Below are positions 1-8,123 of a stretch of DNA of 34,619 bases, piece by piece; positions within the stretch are counted from its first letter, which is position 1, and each line of letters begins with the position of its first letter. The stretch is taken from assembly GCF_030646615.1 (NCBI RefSeq), contig NZ_JAUSLG010000045.1:1-34619 (forward strand), written 5' to 3'. Below the pieces are notes generated by a model. It searched no databases and was not told where the DNA came from. It worked only from the letters and a program-made list of their open reading frames with translations. Source of the stretch: Phenylobacterium sp. (GTDB lineage: Bacteria; Pseudomonadota; Alphaproteobacteria; Caulobacterales; Caulobacteraceae). The translations under genes were made by a program, and so were the position numbers.

Positions 1-1125
1 GTCTTCATCAACGCCCTGGTCCGCGACGCCGAGGGCAAGAAGATGTCCAAGTCCAAGGGCAATGTCCTGGACCCGCTGGAGCTGGTGGACGAGTTCGGCG
101 CCGACGCCCTGCGCTTTACGCTGACGGCCATGTCGGGCCAGGCCCGGGACATCAAGCTGTCGCGCCAACGCATTGAAGGCTATCGGAATTTCGGCACCAA
201 GCTGTGGAACGCCACGCGCTTCTGCCAGATGAACGGCTGCGCCCGGGCCGAAGGCTTCGATCCCGCCGCCCTGCAGGTTCCCCTCAACCGCTGGATTGTC
301 GGCGAGGCCGCCCGCACCAGCCAGGCGGTGACCCAGGCCCTGGACGGCTGCGGCTTCGATGAGGCGGCGGGCCTGCTCTACCGCTTCATCTGGAACGTCT
401 ATTGCGACTGGTACGTCGAGCTCGCCAAGCCGCTGCTGAACGGCGAGGACGCTGCGGCCAAGGCCGAGACCCAGGCCACGGCGGCTTGGATCCTCGACGT
501 CATCCTGACCCTGCTGCACCCGATCATGCCCTTCCTCACCGAAGAGCTCTGGGTGCAGACGGCCGGCGAGGGCGCCGCGCGCCAGCATCAGGGTTTCCTG
601 ATGACCGCGCCCTGGCCTGAGCTCGGTGAGGACCTGATCGACAAGGCGGCCGAGGCCGAGATCGGCCTGATCATCGCCGCCGTCAGTGAGGGCCGCTCGG
701 TGCGGGCCGAACTGAACGTGCCGCCTGGCGCCCGGCCGGACCTCCTGGTCATCGAGGCTAGCCCTGGGCAGCGGGACATTCTGGCGCGTTCGGCGCCGGT
801 CATCTGCCAGACCCTGCGCGTGGCCAGCGTTCAGGCGGTGGAGCGCGCGCCGGACGGCGCCATCCCCTTCGTGGTCGAGGGCGCGACCTTCGCCCTGCCG
901 GTGGCGGCCTTCATCGACCTCGCCGCGGAGCGGGCGCGCCTGACGAAGGAGATCGCCACCCTGGCCTCCGACGTGGCCCATACGGCCAAGAAGCTGGGCA
1001 ATCCCGACTTCGTGGCCCGGGCGCCCGAAGAGGTGGTCGAGGAAAACCGCGAACGCATGGCCGAGGCCGAAGCCGCCAAGGCCAAGCTCGAAGCCGCCCT
1101 GCAGCGTCTGGCCGGGGTCGGCTGA
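1..1125 (+). CDS. valS: Valyl-tRNA synthetase, C-terminal part (5' end outside window)
   Basis: Class I aminoacyl-tRNA synthetase that charges tRNA-Val in the cytoplasm. The open frame enters from the left edge, so only the last 374 residues are visible. The KMSKS signature of the class I catalytic core lies at bases 40-54 and is followed by GNVLDPLELVDEFGADALRF, typical of ValS. Next come the helical anticodon-binding domain (LLHPIMPFLTEELW about one half through) and a C-terminal charged coiled coil rich in Ala, Glu and Lys (about the last 65 residues). That coiled coil is the ValS-specific tRNA-binding arm and separates this protein from IleRS and LeuRS. The gene runs into a convergent sensor kinase gene 21 bp away. 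Assignment is confident; only the start is missing. Confidence 0.96.
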   Translation, partial: VFINALVRDAEGKKMSKSKGNVLDPLELVDEFGADALRFTLTAMSGQARDIKLSRQRIEGYRNFGTKLWNATRFCQMNGCARAEGFDPAALQVPLNRWIVGEAARTSQAVTQALDGCGFDEAAGLLYRFIWNVYCDWYVELAKPLLNGEDAAAKAETQATAAWILDVILTLLHPIMPFLTEELWVQTAGEGAARQHQGFLMTAPWPELGEDLIDKAAEAEIGLIIAAVSEGRSVRAELNVPPGARPDLLVIEASPGQRDILARSAPVICQTLRVASVQAVERAPDGAIPFVVEGATFALPVAAFIDLAAERARLTKEIATLASDVAHTAKKLGNPDFVARAPEEVVEENRERMAEAEAAKAKLEAALQRLAGVG

Positions 1126-1148
1126 GGGCCGACGGCGCCGTCGCCCTC
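1124..1148. terminator. GC-rich hairpin between convergent valS and sensor kinase
   Basis: The 3' ends of two convergent genes are joined by a near-perfect palindrome: GAGGGC (1124-1129) pairs with GCCCTC (1143-1148), and GACGGC (1131-1136) with GCCGTC (1137-1142), with one bulged C at 1130. The stem includes both stop codons. There is no T-run on either side, so it may be a weak bidirectional terminator or only an mRNA 3'-end stabiliser. Confidence 0.45.
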
Positions 1149-3198
1149 AGGCGGCGGCGCTCCTGGACTTCGGCGCTTGCGGCCCCATGACCTGAGCGGC
1201 CAGAGCCAACAGGTCGGCGTGGGCGATGGGCTTGGCCAGCACCGCGTCCATGCCGGCGGCGAAACACTTCTCTTCGATCTCGGTCCCGGTCTGGGCCGTG
1301 AGGGCGACGATCGGCGTCTCCGCGTTGAGCGGGCAGCTGGCGCGGATGGCGCTGGTCGCCGCAAGGCCGTCCATCACCGGCATGTTCACATCCATCAGGA
1401 TCAGGTCGAAGGGCTCGGCCAGGGCCCGTTCGATAGCCGTCTGGCCATTGTCGGCCTCCACCGTGGTGACGCTGGCCTGGCCGAGGAACAGGCGCACCAG
1501 CTCGCGATTGACCGGATGATCATCGACGATCAGCACGCGACCTGAGAGGCCGGGCCCCGCGTTGGGAGCCCGCGGGGGCTCAGCGGAGGCGGCCTTGGGC
1601 GGCGCGCGCGGGGCGGGGATCTCAAACCAGAAGCAGGCGCCGGGTTGATCGCGGGTCTCGGCCCCGATCTCGCCACCCATCAGTTCGACCAACTCCCGGG
1701 AAATGGCCAGGCCAAGACCGGAGCCGCCATGCTTGCGCGTGACGCTGGAGTCGCCCTGGGCGAACCGTTCGAACAGCCGCTTGCGATGGGCTTCGGGAAG
1801 GCCGGGACCGCTATCGATCACTTCGATGCGCAGGCGATCTGCATCTTCGCCGACCTCGGCAAGGTGGATGTGGACGGCGCCCTGATCGGTGAACTTCACG
1901 GCGTTGCCTGCGAGATTGAGCAGCACTTGCCGCAGGCGCAGGCTGTCCACCTGTCGGTCGGCGTGACGCAGATCGTCCGTGATCTGCAACGCCACCCCCT
2001 TGGCCGAGGCCTGCACCGAGAGGATGTCGCGCACCTCTTCGGCCAGCCCCGGAATATGGCTCGGCTCAAGCTCCAGCTCGATGTGGCCTGCCTCCAACCT
2101 GGAGACGTCGAGGATGTCGTTGATCAGCGCCAACAAGGCCCGACCGGCGGTGGCGATGCGCGTCACATGGGCGCTGGCCGCGCTCGGCAAGTCCGGCGTC
2201 TTGGCCAGAAGGGCGGAAAAGCCCAGGATGCTGGTGAGCGGGGTCCGTAACTCATGGCTCATATTGGCGAGGAAGGCCGCCTTGGCCTCGACCGCGGCCT
2301 CCAGCCGTTTCTGAAGCGCCAGCTGGGCGGTGACGTCGCGATAGACGCTGACGACCTCGGTGGCCCGACCTTCGCTGTCGCGCACCAGGCTGGAGGCGCC
2401 CTCAAGCCATACCGTGTCTCCGGCCCGGGTCAGGACGGGGTAGGGCGCCTGCATGACCTCGTCGGTCGGCGAGCTGTCAAACAACTGCGCCAGGGCGCCG
2501 AGAACCGACTTCCGATCCTTGGGCGACACGAAGTCGGTGAAGCAACGGCCAACCACCTCGTCGGGCGCATAGCCAAGGGCGCGGGTGGAGGGCGAGGCAT
2601 AGGATATTCGACCCTTGCGGTCGGCGCGCACCAGGATGTCGTGGCAGTGATCCGACAGCATGCGATAGCTCGCCTCGCTGCGGATCAGGCGGGCCTCGGT
2701 CTCCCGATGGCGGGTCAGCTCCAGCCGCAGGCGCAGGGCGTCCTCCACGGCGTCGGCCAGGGTGCGCAGCTGTTTGCGACGGGCCTCGCTCATGGGCGGT
2801 CGAGGGCGAGTGTCAAAGACGCACAGGGCGCCGATCGCTTCGCCCGTCGGCGCATGGATCACAGCGCCGGCATAGTAGCGCAGGCCCATCTCGCCGGTGA
2901 CCAGCGGATTATCCGCCATGCGGGGGTCGAGCCGGGCGTCGAGGACCTCCAGGGGTTCGTCCCCCGTGGCCACGGCGTGGGCGCAGAAGGACAGGCAGAT
3001 GTCGATCTGAGGCAGATCAAGGCCCACCTGGGCCTTGAACCACTGACGATCGGTGTCCAGGAGGCTGATGGCGGCGATGGGCGCGTCGAAGATCTGGGCT
3101 GTCAGGCCGGCCAGCGAGTCGAACGACGCCTCCGGCGCGGAATCGAGAATTTCAAGCCGATCAAGCGCCGCCACGCGTGCGGCGATGGCAGGATCCAT
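1147..3198 (-). CDS. GAF-PAS hybrid sensor histidine kinase with receiver domain
   Basis: Two-component hybrid kinase of 683 residues with no membrane segment, so it is probably a cytoplasmic sensor. Domain order is an N-terminal GAF domain (about 15-165), a PAS domain (about 180-295), HisKA with the H-box FLANMSHELRTPL (phospho-acceptor His about 315), HATPase with NAVKF and GGSGLGLAIS motifs, and a C-terminal receiver with VDDHPVN and LILMDVNMP (phospho-acceptor Asp about 603). No Hpt domain follows, so an external phosphotransferase is expected. The start is placed at the ATG at 3198 because GGAG sits 8 nt upstream and the following MDPAIAARVAALDRLEIL is the usual beginning of this GAF family. 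Upstream in-frame TTG (3228) and ATG (3219) lack this support. No response regulator partner is adjacent. The signal sensed cannot be inferred. Confidence 0.9.
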   Translation of the reverse strand: MDPAIAARVAALDRLEILDSAPEASFDSLAGLTAQIFDAPIAAISLLDTDRQWFKAQVGLDLPQIDICLSFCAHAVATGDEPLEVLDARLDPRMADNPLVTGEMGLRYYAGAVIHAPTGEAIGALCVFDTRPRPPMSEARRKQLRTLADAVEDALRLRLELTRHRETEARLIRSEASYRMLSDHCHDILVRADRKGRISYASPSTRALGYAPDEVVGRCFTDFVSPKDRKSVLGALAQLFDSSPTDEVMQAPYPVLTRAGDTVWLEGASSLVRDSEGRATEVVSVYRDVTAQLALQKRLEAAVEAKAAFLANMSHELRTPLTSILGFSALLAKTPDLPSAASAHVTRIATAGRALLALINDILDVSRLEAGHIELELEPSHIPGLAEEVRDILSVQASAKGVALQITDDLRHADRQVDSLRLRQVLLNLAGNAVKFTDQGAVHIHLAEVGEDADRLRIEVIDSGPGLPEAHRKRLFERFAQGDSSVTRKHGGSGLGLAISRELVELMGGEIGAETRDQPGACFWFEIPAPRAPPKAASAEPPRAPNAGPGLSGRVLIVDDHPVNRELVRLFLGQASVTTVEADNGQTAIERALAEPFDLILMDVNMPVMDGLAATSAIRASCPLNAETPIVALTAQTGTEIEEKCFAAGMDAVLAKPIAHADLLALAAQVMGPQAPKSRSAAA

Positions 3199-3394
3199 GG
3201 GGCGCGCTCCAAAATACATGGATTTCAACGTGGTGCGGCGTGATTAAGGACATCTTGCAGGCCCCTGCGGCCCGCCGCCGCAGGCCGGGCGCGGAGGTGA
3301 CGAACACATGTTTGCCTCCGGCCTCAGCTTATGCTTGTTCACCTGGGACGACGCGGGGCGATGTGAGCCCTGCGCAAGCATTAGGAGAACGCCC
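3199..3394. promoter_or_regulatory. Divergent intergenic region between sensor kinase and acyl-CoA ligase
   Basis: This 196 bp stretch should hold both divergent promoters, but no convincing -35/-10 pair was found. It contains one clear inverted repeat, CCTGCGGC (3264-3271) and GCCGCAGG (3274-3281), separated by 2 nt and without a T-run. It could be an operator or simply GC-rich chance. The AGGAG at 3383-3387 is the ribosome binding site of the downstream ligase. Confidence 0.3.
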
Positions 3395-5152
3395 ATGACC
3401 GAGGCCGCCCTGCCTCCCGGCTGGCCAGCCATGTCCATCGCCGACGCCCACGCCCTGCTGGGCGCGCCCGGCTCCCCGCTGGAGATCGAAGAGGTCACCG
3501 TGCGCGGGGTGACCATGAAGGCGTGGAAGAATTCGCCGCCGTCCCTGCGGTCGGTGGTCGAGGCCGGCCGCGCCCATGGAGAGCGGATCTTCCTGGTCTA
3601 TGAGGACGAGCGCGTCTCCTTCGAGGCCTTCCATCGGGCCGTGGCGAACCTCGCCAAGGAGTTCGCCGCCCAGGGAGTCACCAAGGGCGACCGGGTCGCC
3701 ATCGTCATGCGCAACCTGCCGGAATGGGTGGTGGCCTTCTATGCCGGCGCCTCTCTGGGCGCCATCGTCACACCGCTGAACGCCTGGTGGACGGGGCCTG
3801 AGCTGGAATACGGCCTGACTGATTCCGGCGCCAAGATCGTGGTGCTGGACGCTGAGCGCTATGAGCGCCTGACCGAACACCTGCCCAACTGCACGGACCT
3901 AGTCCGGGTCTATGTGTCGCGGGAAAGCGACGAGATCGCCCATCCGGAAGTGACCAAGCTCGAGGATGTCCTGGGGGAGGCCAACAGCTGGGGCGATCTG
4001 CCCGATCTGCCGCTGCCGGATGTGGAGATCGACCAGGACGACGACGCCACCATCTTCTACACCTCGGGCACCACGGGTAAGCCCAAGGGCGCGCTCGGCA
4101 CCCACCGGGGCGTGAACTCCAACATCCTGACGGCCGGCGCGGCCGGCGCCCGGCGCTTCCTGCGGCGGGGCGAAATGCCGCCCGCTCCCGATCCGGACGG
4201 CCCGCAGCGCTCGTCGCTGATCTCGGTGCCCTTCTTCCACGTCACGGGCTGTTTCGCGGTGCTGAACCCCAGCCTGTTCGGCGGCGCCAAGCTGGTGATG
4301 ATGCACAAGTGGGACGCCGTTCGCGCCTTTGAGCTGATCGAGCGCGAGAAGATCCAGTCGGCGGGCGGCGTGCCGACCATCGCCTGGCAGCTGATCGAGC
4401 ACCCGGCCCGGGCCAATTACGACCTCTCGTCCCTGGAATCGGTGGCCTATGGCGGCGCCCCGTCCGCGCCTGAGCTGGTCCGTCGCCTCAGCGAGACCTT
4501 CCCCAAGTCGCAGCCCGGCCAGGGCTGGGGCATGACCGAGACCTGCGCCACGGTGACCAGCAACGGCGCCGAGGACTATGTGAACCGCCCCGACAGCTGC
4601 GGCCCCGCCGCGCCCGTCGCCGAGCTCAAGATCGTTGATCCTGCCGACGGGGTGACCGAGCTTCCGATCGGCGCCGTGGGCGAGCTGTGGGCCAAGGGGC
4701 CAATGGTGGTGAAGGGCTACTGGAACAAGCCCGAGGCCACCGCCCAGACCTTTGTCGATGGCTGGGTGCGCACCGGAGATCTGGCGCGGCTGGATGAGGA
4801 GGGCTTCTGCTTCATCATCGACCGGGCCAAGGACATGCTGATCCGCGGCGGGGAGAACATCTACTGCGTCGAGGTCGAGAACGTCCTCTATGACCATCCG
4901 GCGATCATGGACGCCGCCATCGTCGGCGTGCCGCACCGCACGCTCGGCGAAGAGCCGGCCGCCGTGGTCACCCTGAAGCCCGGCGCCGAAGTCACCGAGC
5001 AGGAGCTTCGGGCCCATGTGGCCGAGCACCTGGCGGCCTTCAAGGTGCCGATCGCGGTGAAGTTCTGGCACGAGACCCTGCCGCGCAACGCCAACGGCAA
5101 GATCCTTAAGAACGAGCTGAAGAAGCTGTTCGAGGAACCGGCTGACGCCTGA
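3395..5152 (+). CDS. Long-chain fatty-acid--CoA ligase-like adenylate-forming enzyme
   Basis: ANL-superfamily acyl-CoA synthetase of 585 residues. It is expected to activate a carboxylic acid with ATP to an acyl-adenylate and pass it to CoA. The AMP-binding P-loop TSGTTGKPKG lies at residues 223-232. The GWGMTETCA motif, the GWVRTGDLARLDEEG hinge region and IIDRAKDMLIRGGENIY follow, and PRNANGKILK near the C-terminus carries the catalytic Lys (about 569). The ATG at 3395 is chosen because AGGAG lies 7 nt upstream; the longer frame from 3308 adds a non-homologous tail. tlyA begins 3 bp after its stop, so the two are probably one transcript. The acyl specificity cannot be read from sequence. 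The family includes long-chain, medium-chain and aryl substrates. Confidence 0.88.
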   Translation: MTEAALPPGWPAMSIADAHALLGAPGSPLEIEEVTVRGVTMKAWKNSPPSLRSVVEAGRAHGERIFLVYEDERVSFEAFHRAVANLAKEFAAQGVTKGDRVAIVMRNLPEWVVAFYAGASLGAIVTPLNAWWTGPELEYGLTDSGAKIVVLDAERYERLTEHLPNCTDLVRVYVSRESDEIAHPEVTKLEDVLGEANSWGDLPDLPLPDVEIDQDDDATIFYTSGTTGKPKGALGTHRGVNSNILTAGAAGARRFLRRGEMPPAPDPDGPQRSSLISVPFFHVTGCFAVLNPSLFGGAKLVMMHKWDAVRAFELIEREKIQSAGGVPTIAWQLIEHPARANYDLSSLESVAYGGAPSAPELVRRLSETFPKSQPGQGWGMTETCATVTSNGAEDYVNRPDSCGPAAPVAELKIVDPADGVTELPIGAVGELWAKGPMVVKGYWNKPEATAQTFVDGWVRTGDLARLDEEGFCFIIDRAKDMLIRGGENIYCVEVENVLYDHPAIMDAAIVGVPHRTLGEEPAAVVTLKPGAEVTEQELRAHVAEHLAAFKVPIAVKFWHETLPRNANGKILKNELKKLFEEPADA

Positions 5153-5155
5153 GCC

Positions 5156-5890
5156 ATGGTCCGAAAGCGCGCCGACCTGCTGCTGGTCGAGCGTGGCCTG
5201 TTCGACAGCCGCGCCAGGGCCCGGGCCGCCATCGAGGCGGGCCGGGTTCTGGCCGGCGGCGAGCCCGTGCGCCGCCCCGCCGATCTGCTGGACGAAGATG
5301 TCGAGATCGCCGCCGAGCCCGCCCATCCCTGGGTCGGCCGCGCGGCGCTGAAGCTGGCCCACGCCCTGGAGATCTGGCCGGTCAGGATGGAAGGCCGCCA
5401 CGTCCTGGACGTCGGCGCCTCCACCGGCGGGTTCACCGAGGTCTGCCTGGGCGGCGGGGCCGCGCGGGTCTGCGCTGTGGATGTCGGGCGGGGACAACTG
5501 CATCCCAAGATCGCGGGCGACCGGCGGGTCCTGAGCCTGGAAGCCACCGACGCCCGGGATCTGGACGAGTCCCGCATCGGCTTTGCGCCCGACCTTATTG
5601 TCTGTGATGTCAGCTTCATCAGCCTGACCAAGGCCTTGCCCAGGGCGCTGGCCCTGGCGGCGCCGGGCGCGGATCTGGTGGTCCTGGTCAAGCCTCAGTT
5701 CGAGGTGGGGCCCGGCGGCGTCGGCAAGGGCGGCGTGGTCAAGGACGAGGCCGCCCGCGCCCGCGCCCTCACGGAAGCCCAGGCCTTTCTGGCGGCCGCC
5801 GGCTGGACCGTGAACGCCTCTGCGCCCAGTCCGATTACGGGCGGGGATGGGAATGTGGAGTTCCTGGTCTGGGCGACCAAGGGGGCCTGA
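5156..5890 (+). CDS. tlyA: TlyA family rRNA 2'-O-methyltransferase
   Basis: S4-domain RNA methyltransferase of 244 residues. TlyA homologues methylate the 2'-OH of cytidines in 16S and/or 23S rRNA, and many were historically labelled hemolysins. An N-terminal S4 RNA-binding domain (about 5-62, beginning RADLLLVERGLFDSR) precedes a Rossmann FtsJ-like methyltransferase domain. The SAM motif is LDVGASTGGFTE (84-95), and the K-D-K-E catalytic tetrad is visible as Lys66, Asp151 (CDVSFIS), Lys179 (VKPQFE) and Glu235 (GNVEFL). Length is close to the family norm (about 240-270). It sits 3 bp after the acyl-CoA ligase, probably cotranscribed. The methylated positions in this organism are not known. 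Confidence 0.93.
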   Translation: MVRKRADLLLVERGLFDSRARARAAIEAGRVLAGGEPVRRPADLLDEDVEIAAEPAHPWVGRAALKLAHALEIWPVRMEGRHVLDVGASTGGFTEVCLGGGAARVCAVDVGRGQLHPKIAGDRRVLSLEATDARDLDESRIGFAPDLIVCDVSFISLTKALPRALALAAPGADLVVLVKPQFEVGPGGVGKGGVVKDEAARARALTEAQAFLAAAGWTVNASAPSPITGGDGNVEFLVWATKGA

Positions 5891-5895
5891 ACACG

Positions 5896-5935
5896 AAAAA
5901 GGCCGCCCACCCGAAGGTGGACGGCCGATTTTGTT
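5896..5935. terminator. Bidirectional intrinsic terminator
   Basis: GGCCG-C-CCACC (5901-5911) pairs with GGTGG-A-CGGCC (5916-5926), with one C/A mismatch and a 4-nt loop. On the minus strand the loop reads UUCG closed by C-G and is followed by five T, a classic strong terminator for the glycine-zipper gene. On the plus strand it is followed by GATTTTGTT and can end the ligase-tlyA transcript. Confidence 0.85.
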
Positions 5936-5951
5936 CGAGTCTGCTCAGGTC

Positions 5952-6653
5952 TTAGTCGACGACCTGATAGCGGCCCGAATTGTCGCGGCAGACCCGCACG
6001 AAGCGCTTCTGGGTCGAGCCGTCGGGCATGTAGATCGGGCTCTCGGCGATGCTGCAGCCATCGGCGCTGGGCTGCTGGGCCACCGAATAGGTGCGGCCAT
6101 AGCGGTCATAGGCCTGGCCGTACGAGCTGGACGACGACGAATAGCCGTAGCGGTTGCTGTCATAGGACGAGCCGTAATAGCCGGGCGCCGCGCCGCTCTG
6201 ATAGTAGCCGCCCTGATACTGGGGCTGGCTGTAGCCATAAGACTGGCCATAGCGGTTCTGGTCGTAATAGCCGCCGGCGCCGTAGCCGTACTGGTTGTTC
6301 TGGGTCGTACGGTTGTCATAGCCCGGGGCGCAGGCCGCAGCCCGGTTGCCGACCGCAGCACCAGCCGCAGCGCCGAGCGCGCCGCCCAGGAGAGCGCCTT
6401 CGGTGCGCACGCCGCCGGCCGCCGCATTGGAACCGATCACCGCGCCCAGCGCGCCGCCGATGAGGGCGCCGGCCGTGCTGCGGTTGGTCTGATCGCGGCG
6501 GCAGGGGTCGTAATAGGTGTTGCCCTGGGTCTGGCCATAATAGCCGTAGGACTGGGCCGAGGCCATGGTCGGGGCAGCCGCAGCGGCGGCGAGAGTGGCG
6601 ACGCCCGCAACCGCGGCGACGGCGCCCTTGGCGATGGTGGAACGGGTGGACAT
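5952..6653 (-). CDS. Secreted glycine-zipper protein with Tyr/Gly/Ser/Gln-rich low-complexity region
   Basis: Exported protein of 233 residues, function unknown. A signal peptide (1-33, cleavage ASA-Q) leads into a short Tyr-rich stretch and a glycine zipper (about 61-103, repeated GALIGGALGAVIG / GALLGGALGAAAG) of the Rick_17kDa type, which inserts into or packs against membranes. Residues 111-190 are low complexity: 20 Tyr, 15 Gly, 13 Ser and 9 Gln of 80, including a run of six Ser. A compact C-terminal module (about 195-233, with Cys200 and Cys222 flanking an IYMPDG motif) resembles a small folded domain. Cysteines are at 51, 108, 200 and 222. The ATG at 6653 is preferred because GGGAG lies 7 nt upstream and the signal peptide follows at once; the frame upstream of it is not protein-like. 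It is probably a surface or periplasmic structural protein. Confidence 0.8.
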   Translation of the reverse strand: MSTRSTIAKGAVAAVAGVATLAAAAAAPTMASAQSYGYYGQTQGNTYYDPCRRDQTNRSTAGALIGGALGAVIGSNAAAGGVRTEGALLGGALGAAAGAAVGNRAAACAPGYDNRTTQNNQYGYGAGGYYDQNRYGQSYGYSQPQYQGGYYQSGAAPGYYGSSYDSNRYGYSSSSSSYGQAYDRYGRTYSVAQQPSADGCSIAESPIYMPDGSTQKRFVRVCRDNSGRYQVVD

Positions 6654-6815
6654 CGTAGCTCTCCCTTGAGCGGAAATCGTGGACGGCGGGTGAGGCTCGT
6701 CCTTGTCGATCTTCAATATGGCGGCGCTTACCTGAACGGTCCTTGAGCGGGTCGTTCATGTTCGTTCATCTGGCCTGCGACGAGCCGGCCGTGGCGTCAG
6801 GCGTCAAAATGTGAA
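6654..6815. promoter_or_regulatory. Divergent promoter region, glycine-zipper gene / RNA methyltransferase
   Basis: This 162 bp region separates divergent genes. The GGGAG at about 6661-6665 serves the minus-strand gene. A cluster of GTTC words occurs at 6754, 6760 and 6764, and a GAAC at 6734, giving a TGAAC-N15-CGTTC arrangement readable on both strands. It resembles an EcfG-type (GGAAC-N16/17-CGTT) promoter but has a mismatch and short spacing. No confident promoter was assigned. Confidence 0.25.
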
Positions 6816-8123
6816 ATGGCCCTGGGGATGCGAAGTTCCAAGCCCGTCCGCCGTTCCGCCCCCCGCCCGCCGCCGGGGCCCGGCCCCGAAGTCGAGGTGA
6901 CCATCGCCGAGATGGGCGGGGAGGGCGATGGCCTGGCGCCGGGGCCGATCTTCGCGTCGTTCACCCTGCCTGGAGAGCGCGTCCGCGTGGCCGGGACCGG
7001 CGAACGACGCAAGACCCTGGCGATCCTGGAGCCGAGCCCCGAACGGGTCGAACCTCCATGCCCCCACTTCGGTCTCTGCGGCGGTTGCGCTCTGCAGCAC
7101 TGGCGCACCGACGCCTATCTCGCCTGGAAGCGCGAGCGCCTGATCGGCACCCTGGCCCGACAGCATATCGAGACCGAGGTCCTGCCGATCTTCGCCTCGC
7201 CGCCGTTCAGCCGCCGCCGCGTGGCGCTGCATGCCCGCCAGGGCGCCCGGGGCGAAGCGCGCCTGGGCTACAAGATCCGCAATTCCTGGGACCTGGTGGA
7301 TATCCAGGTCTGCCCCATCGCCGACCCCAAGATCACCGCGGCCCTGCCGGCCATGCGTCGCCTGGCCGCGCCCCTGTTCGAGCATCCGAAGTCGGCCCCG
7401 ACCCTGCACGTCACCGCCACCGATGACGGGATCGACATCGACATCACCGGCGTGGAGCGCAAGAGCGGCGGCCTTTCGGCTGACGCCCGCATGCGCCTGG
7501 CCGAGCAGGCCGCGGCCGGCGGCTTCGCCCGCGTCTCCATGGATGGCGAGATCGCCTATATGGACCAGACGGCGCCCAGCGTGCGTCTGGGCGACGTCCG
7601 CGTGGTCCTGCCGCCGGGCGCCTTTTTGCAGGCTGTGCCGGCCGCCGAGCGGGCCATGGTCGATTTCGTGGCCAAGGCCGCGGCGGGCGCCGAGCGGATC
7701 GCCGATCTCTATTGCGGGGTGGGCACCTTCACCTTCGCCCTGGCTCAGATCGCGCCGGTCTATGCCGCTGACGGATCGGCGCCGGCCATCGCCGCCCTGA
7801 ACGCTGCCGTGGCCACCGCGCCGGGCCTCAAGGGCGTCACCGCCGAGGCCCGCGACCTGATCCGCCGCCCGCTGCTGATCCAGGAGATGAAGAAGATCGA
7901 TCTGGCGGTGTTCGACCCGCCCCGGGCCGGCGCCGCCGAGCAGGTCGTCGAGATCGCCGGCTCCAAGGTCAGCCGGGTGATCGGCGTCTCCTGCAATCCC
8001 GCCACCTTCGCCCGGGACGCCCGCGTCCTGATCGAGGCCGGCTTTGTCCTGGAGCAGGTCTTTCCTGTGGACCAGTTCCTGTGGTCGCCGCATGTGGAGC
8101 TGATCGGGGTTTTCAACCGCTAG
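6816..8123 (+). CDS. TrmA/RlmD-family 4Fe-4S 5-methyluridine RNA methyltransferase
   Basis: SAM-dependent RNA (uracil-C5) methyltransferase of 435 residues, close to E. coli RlmD (433). A short basic, Pro-rich N-terminus precedes a TRAM-like OB fold (about 25-75). The iron-sulfur ligands are visible as Cys82, Cys88 and Cys91 (CPHFGLCGGC) and Cys166 (VCPIAD). The Rossmann domain contains ADLYCGVGTFT and FDPPRAG, and the catalytic nucleophile is Cys393 in VSCNPATF. The Fe-S ligands argue for an RlmD/RlmC-type rRNA enzyme rather than TrmA, but the exact position modified is not readable. The start ATG at 6816 has no good Shine-Dalgarno. An in-frame ATG at 6828 is an alternative and changes only 4 residues. 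The stop codon abuts the stop of the convergent radical SAM gene. Confidence 0.9.
   Translation: MALGMRSSKPVRRSAPRPPPGPGPEVEVTIAEMGGEGDGLAPGPIFASFTLPGERVRVAGTGERRKTLAILEPSPERVEPPCPHFGLCGGCALQHWRTDAYLAWKRERLIGTLARQHIETEVLPIFASPPFSRRRVALHARQGARGEARLGYKIRNSWDLVDIQVCPIADPKITAALPAMRRLAAPLFEHPKSAPTLHVTATDDGIDIDITGVERKSGGLSADARMRLAEQAAAGGFARVSMDGEIAYMDQTAPSVRLGDVRVVLPPGAFLQAVPAAERAMVDFVAKAAAGAERIADLYCGVGTFTFALAQIAPVYAADGSAPAIAALNAAVATAPGLKGVTAEARDLIRRPLLIQEMKKIDLAVFDPPRAGAAEQVVEIAGSKVSRVIGVSCNPATFARDARVLIEAGFVLEQVFPVDQFLWSPHVELIGVFNR

Noticed and set aside
3264..3281. CCTGCGGC/GCCGCAGG hairpin as a terminator
   Set aside because: It lies between divergent gene starts and has no T-run, so nothing needs terminating there. 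It is kept only as a possible operator.
6754..6767. Repeated GTTC words resembling an alphaproteobacterial LexA (SOS) box
   Set aside because: The box requires GTTC-N7-GTTC. Here the outer copies are separated by 6 nt, and the neighbouring genes are not SOS genes.
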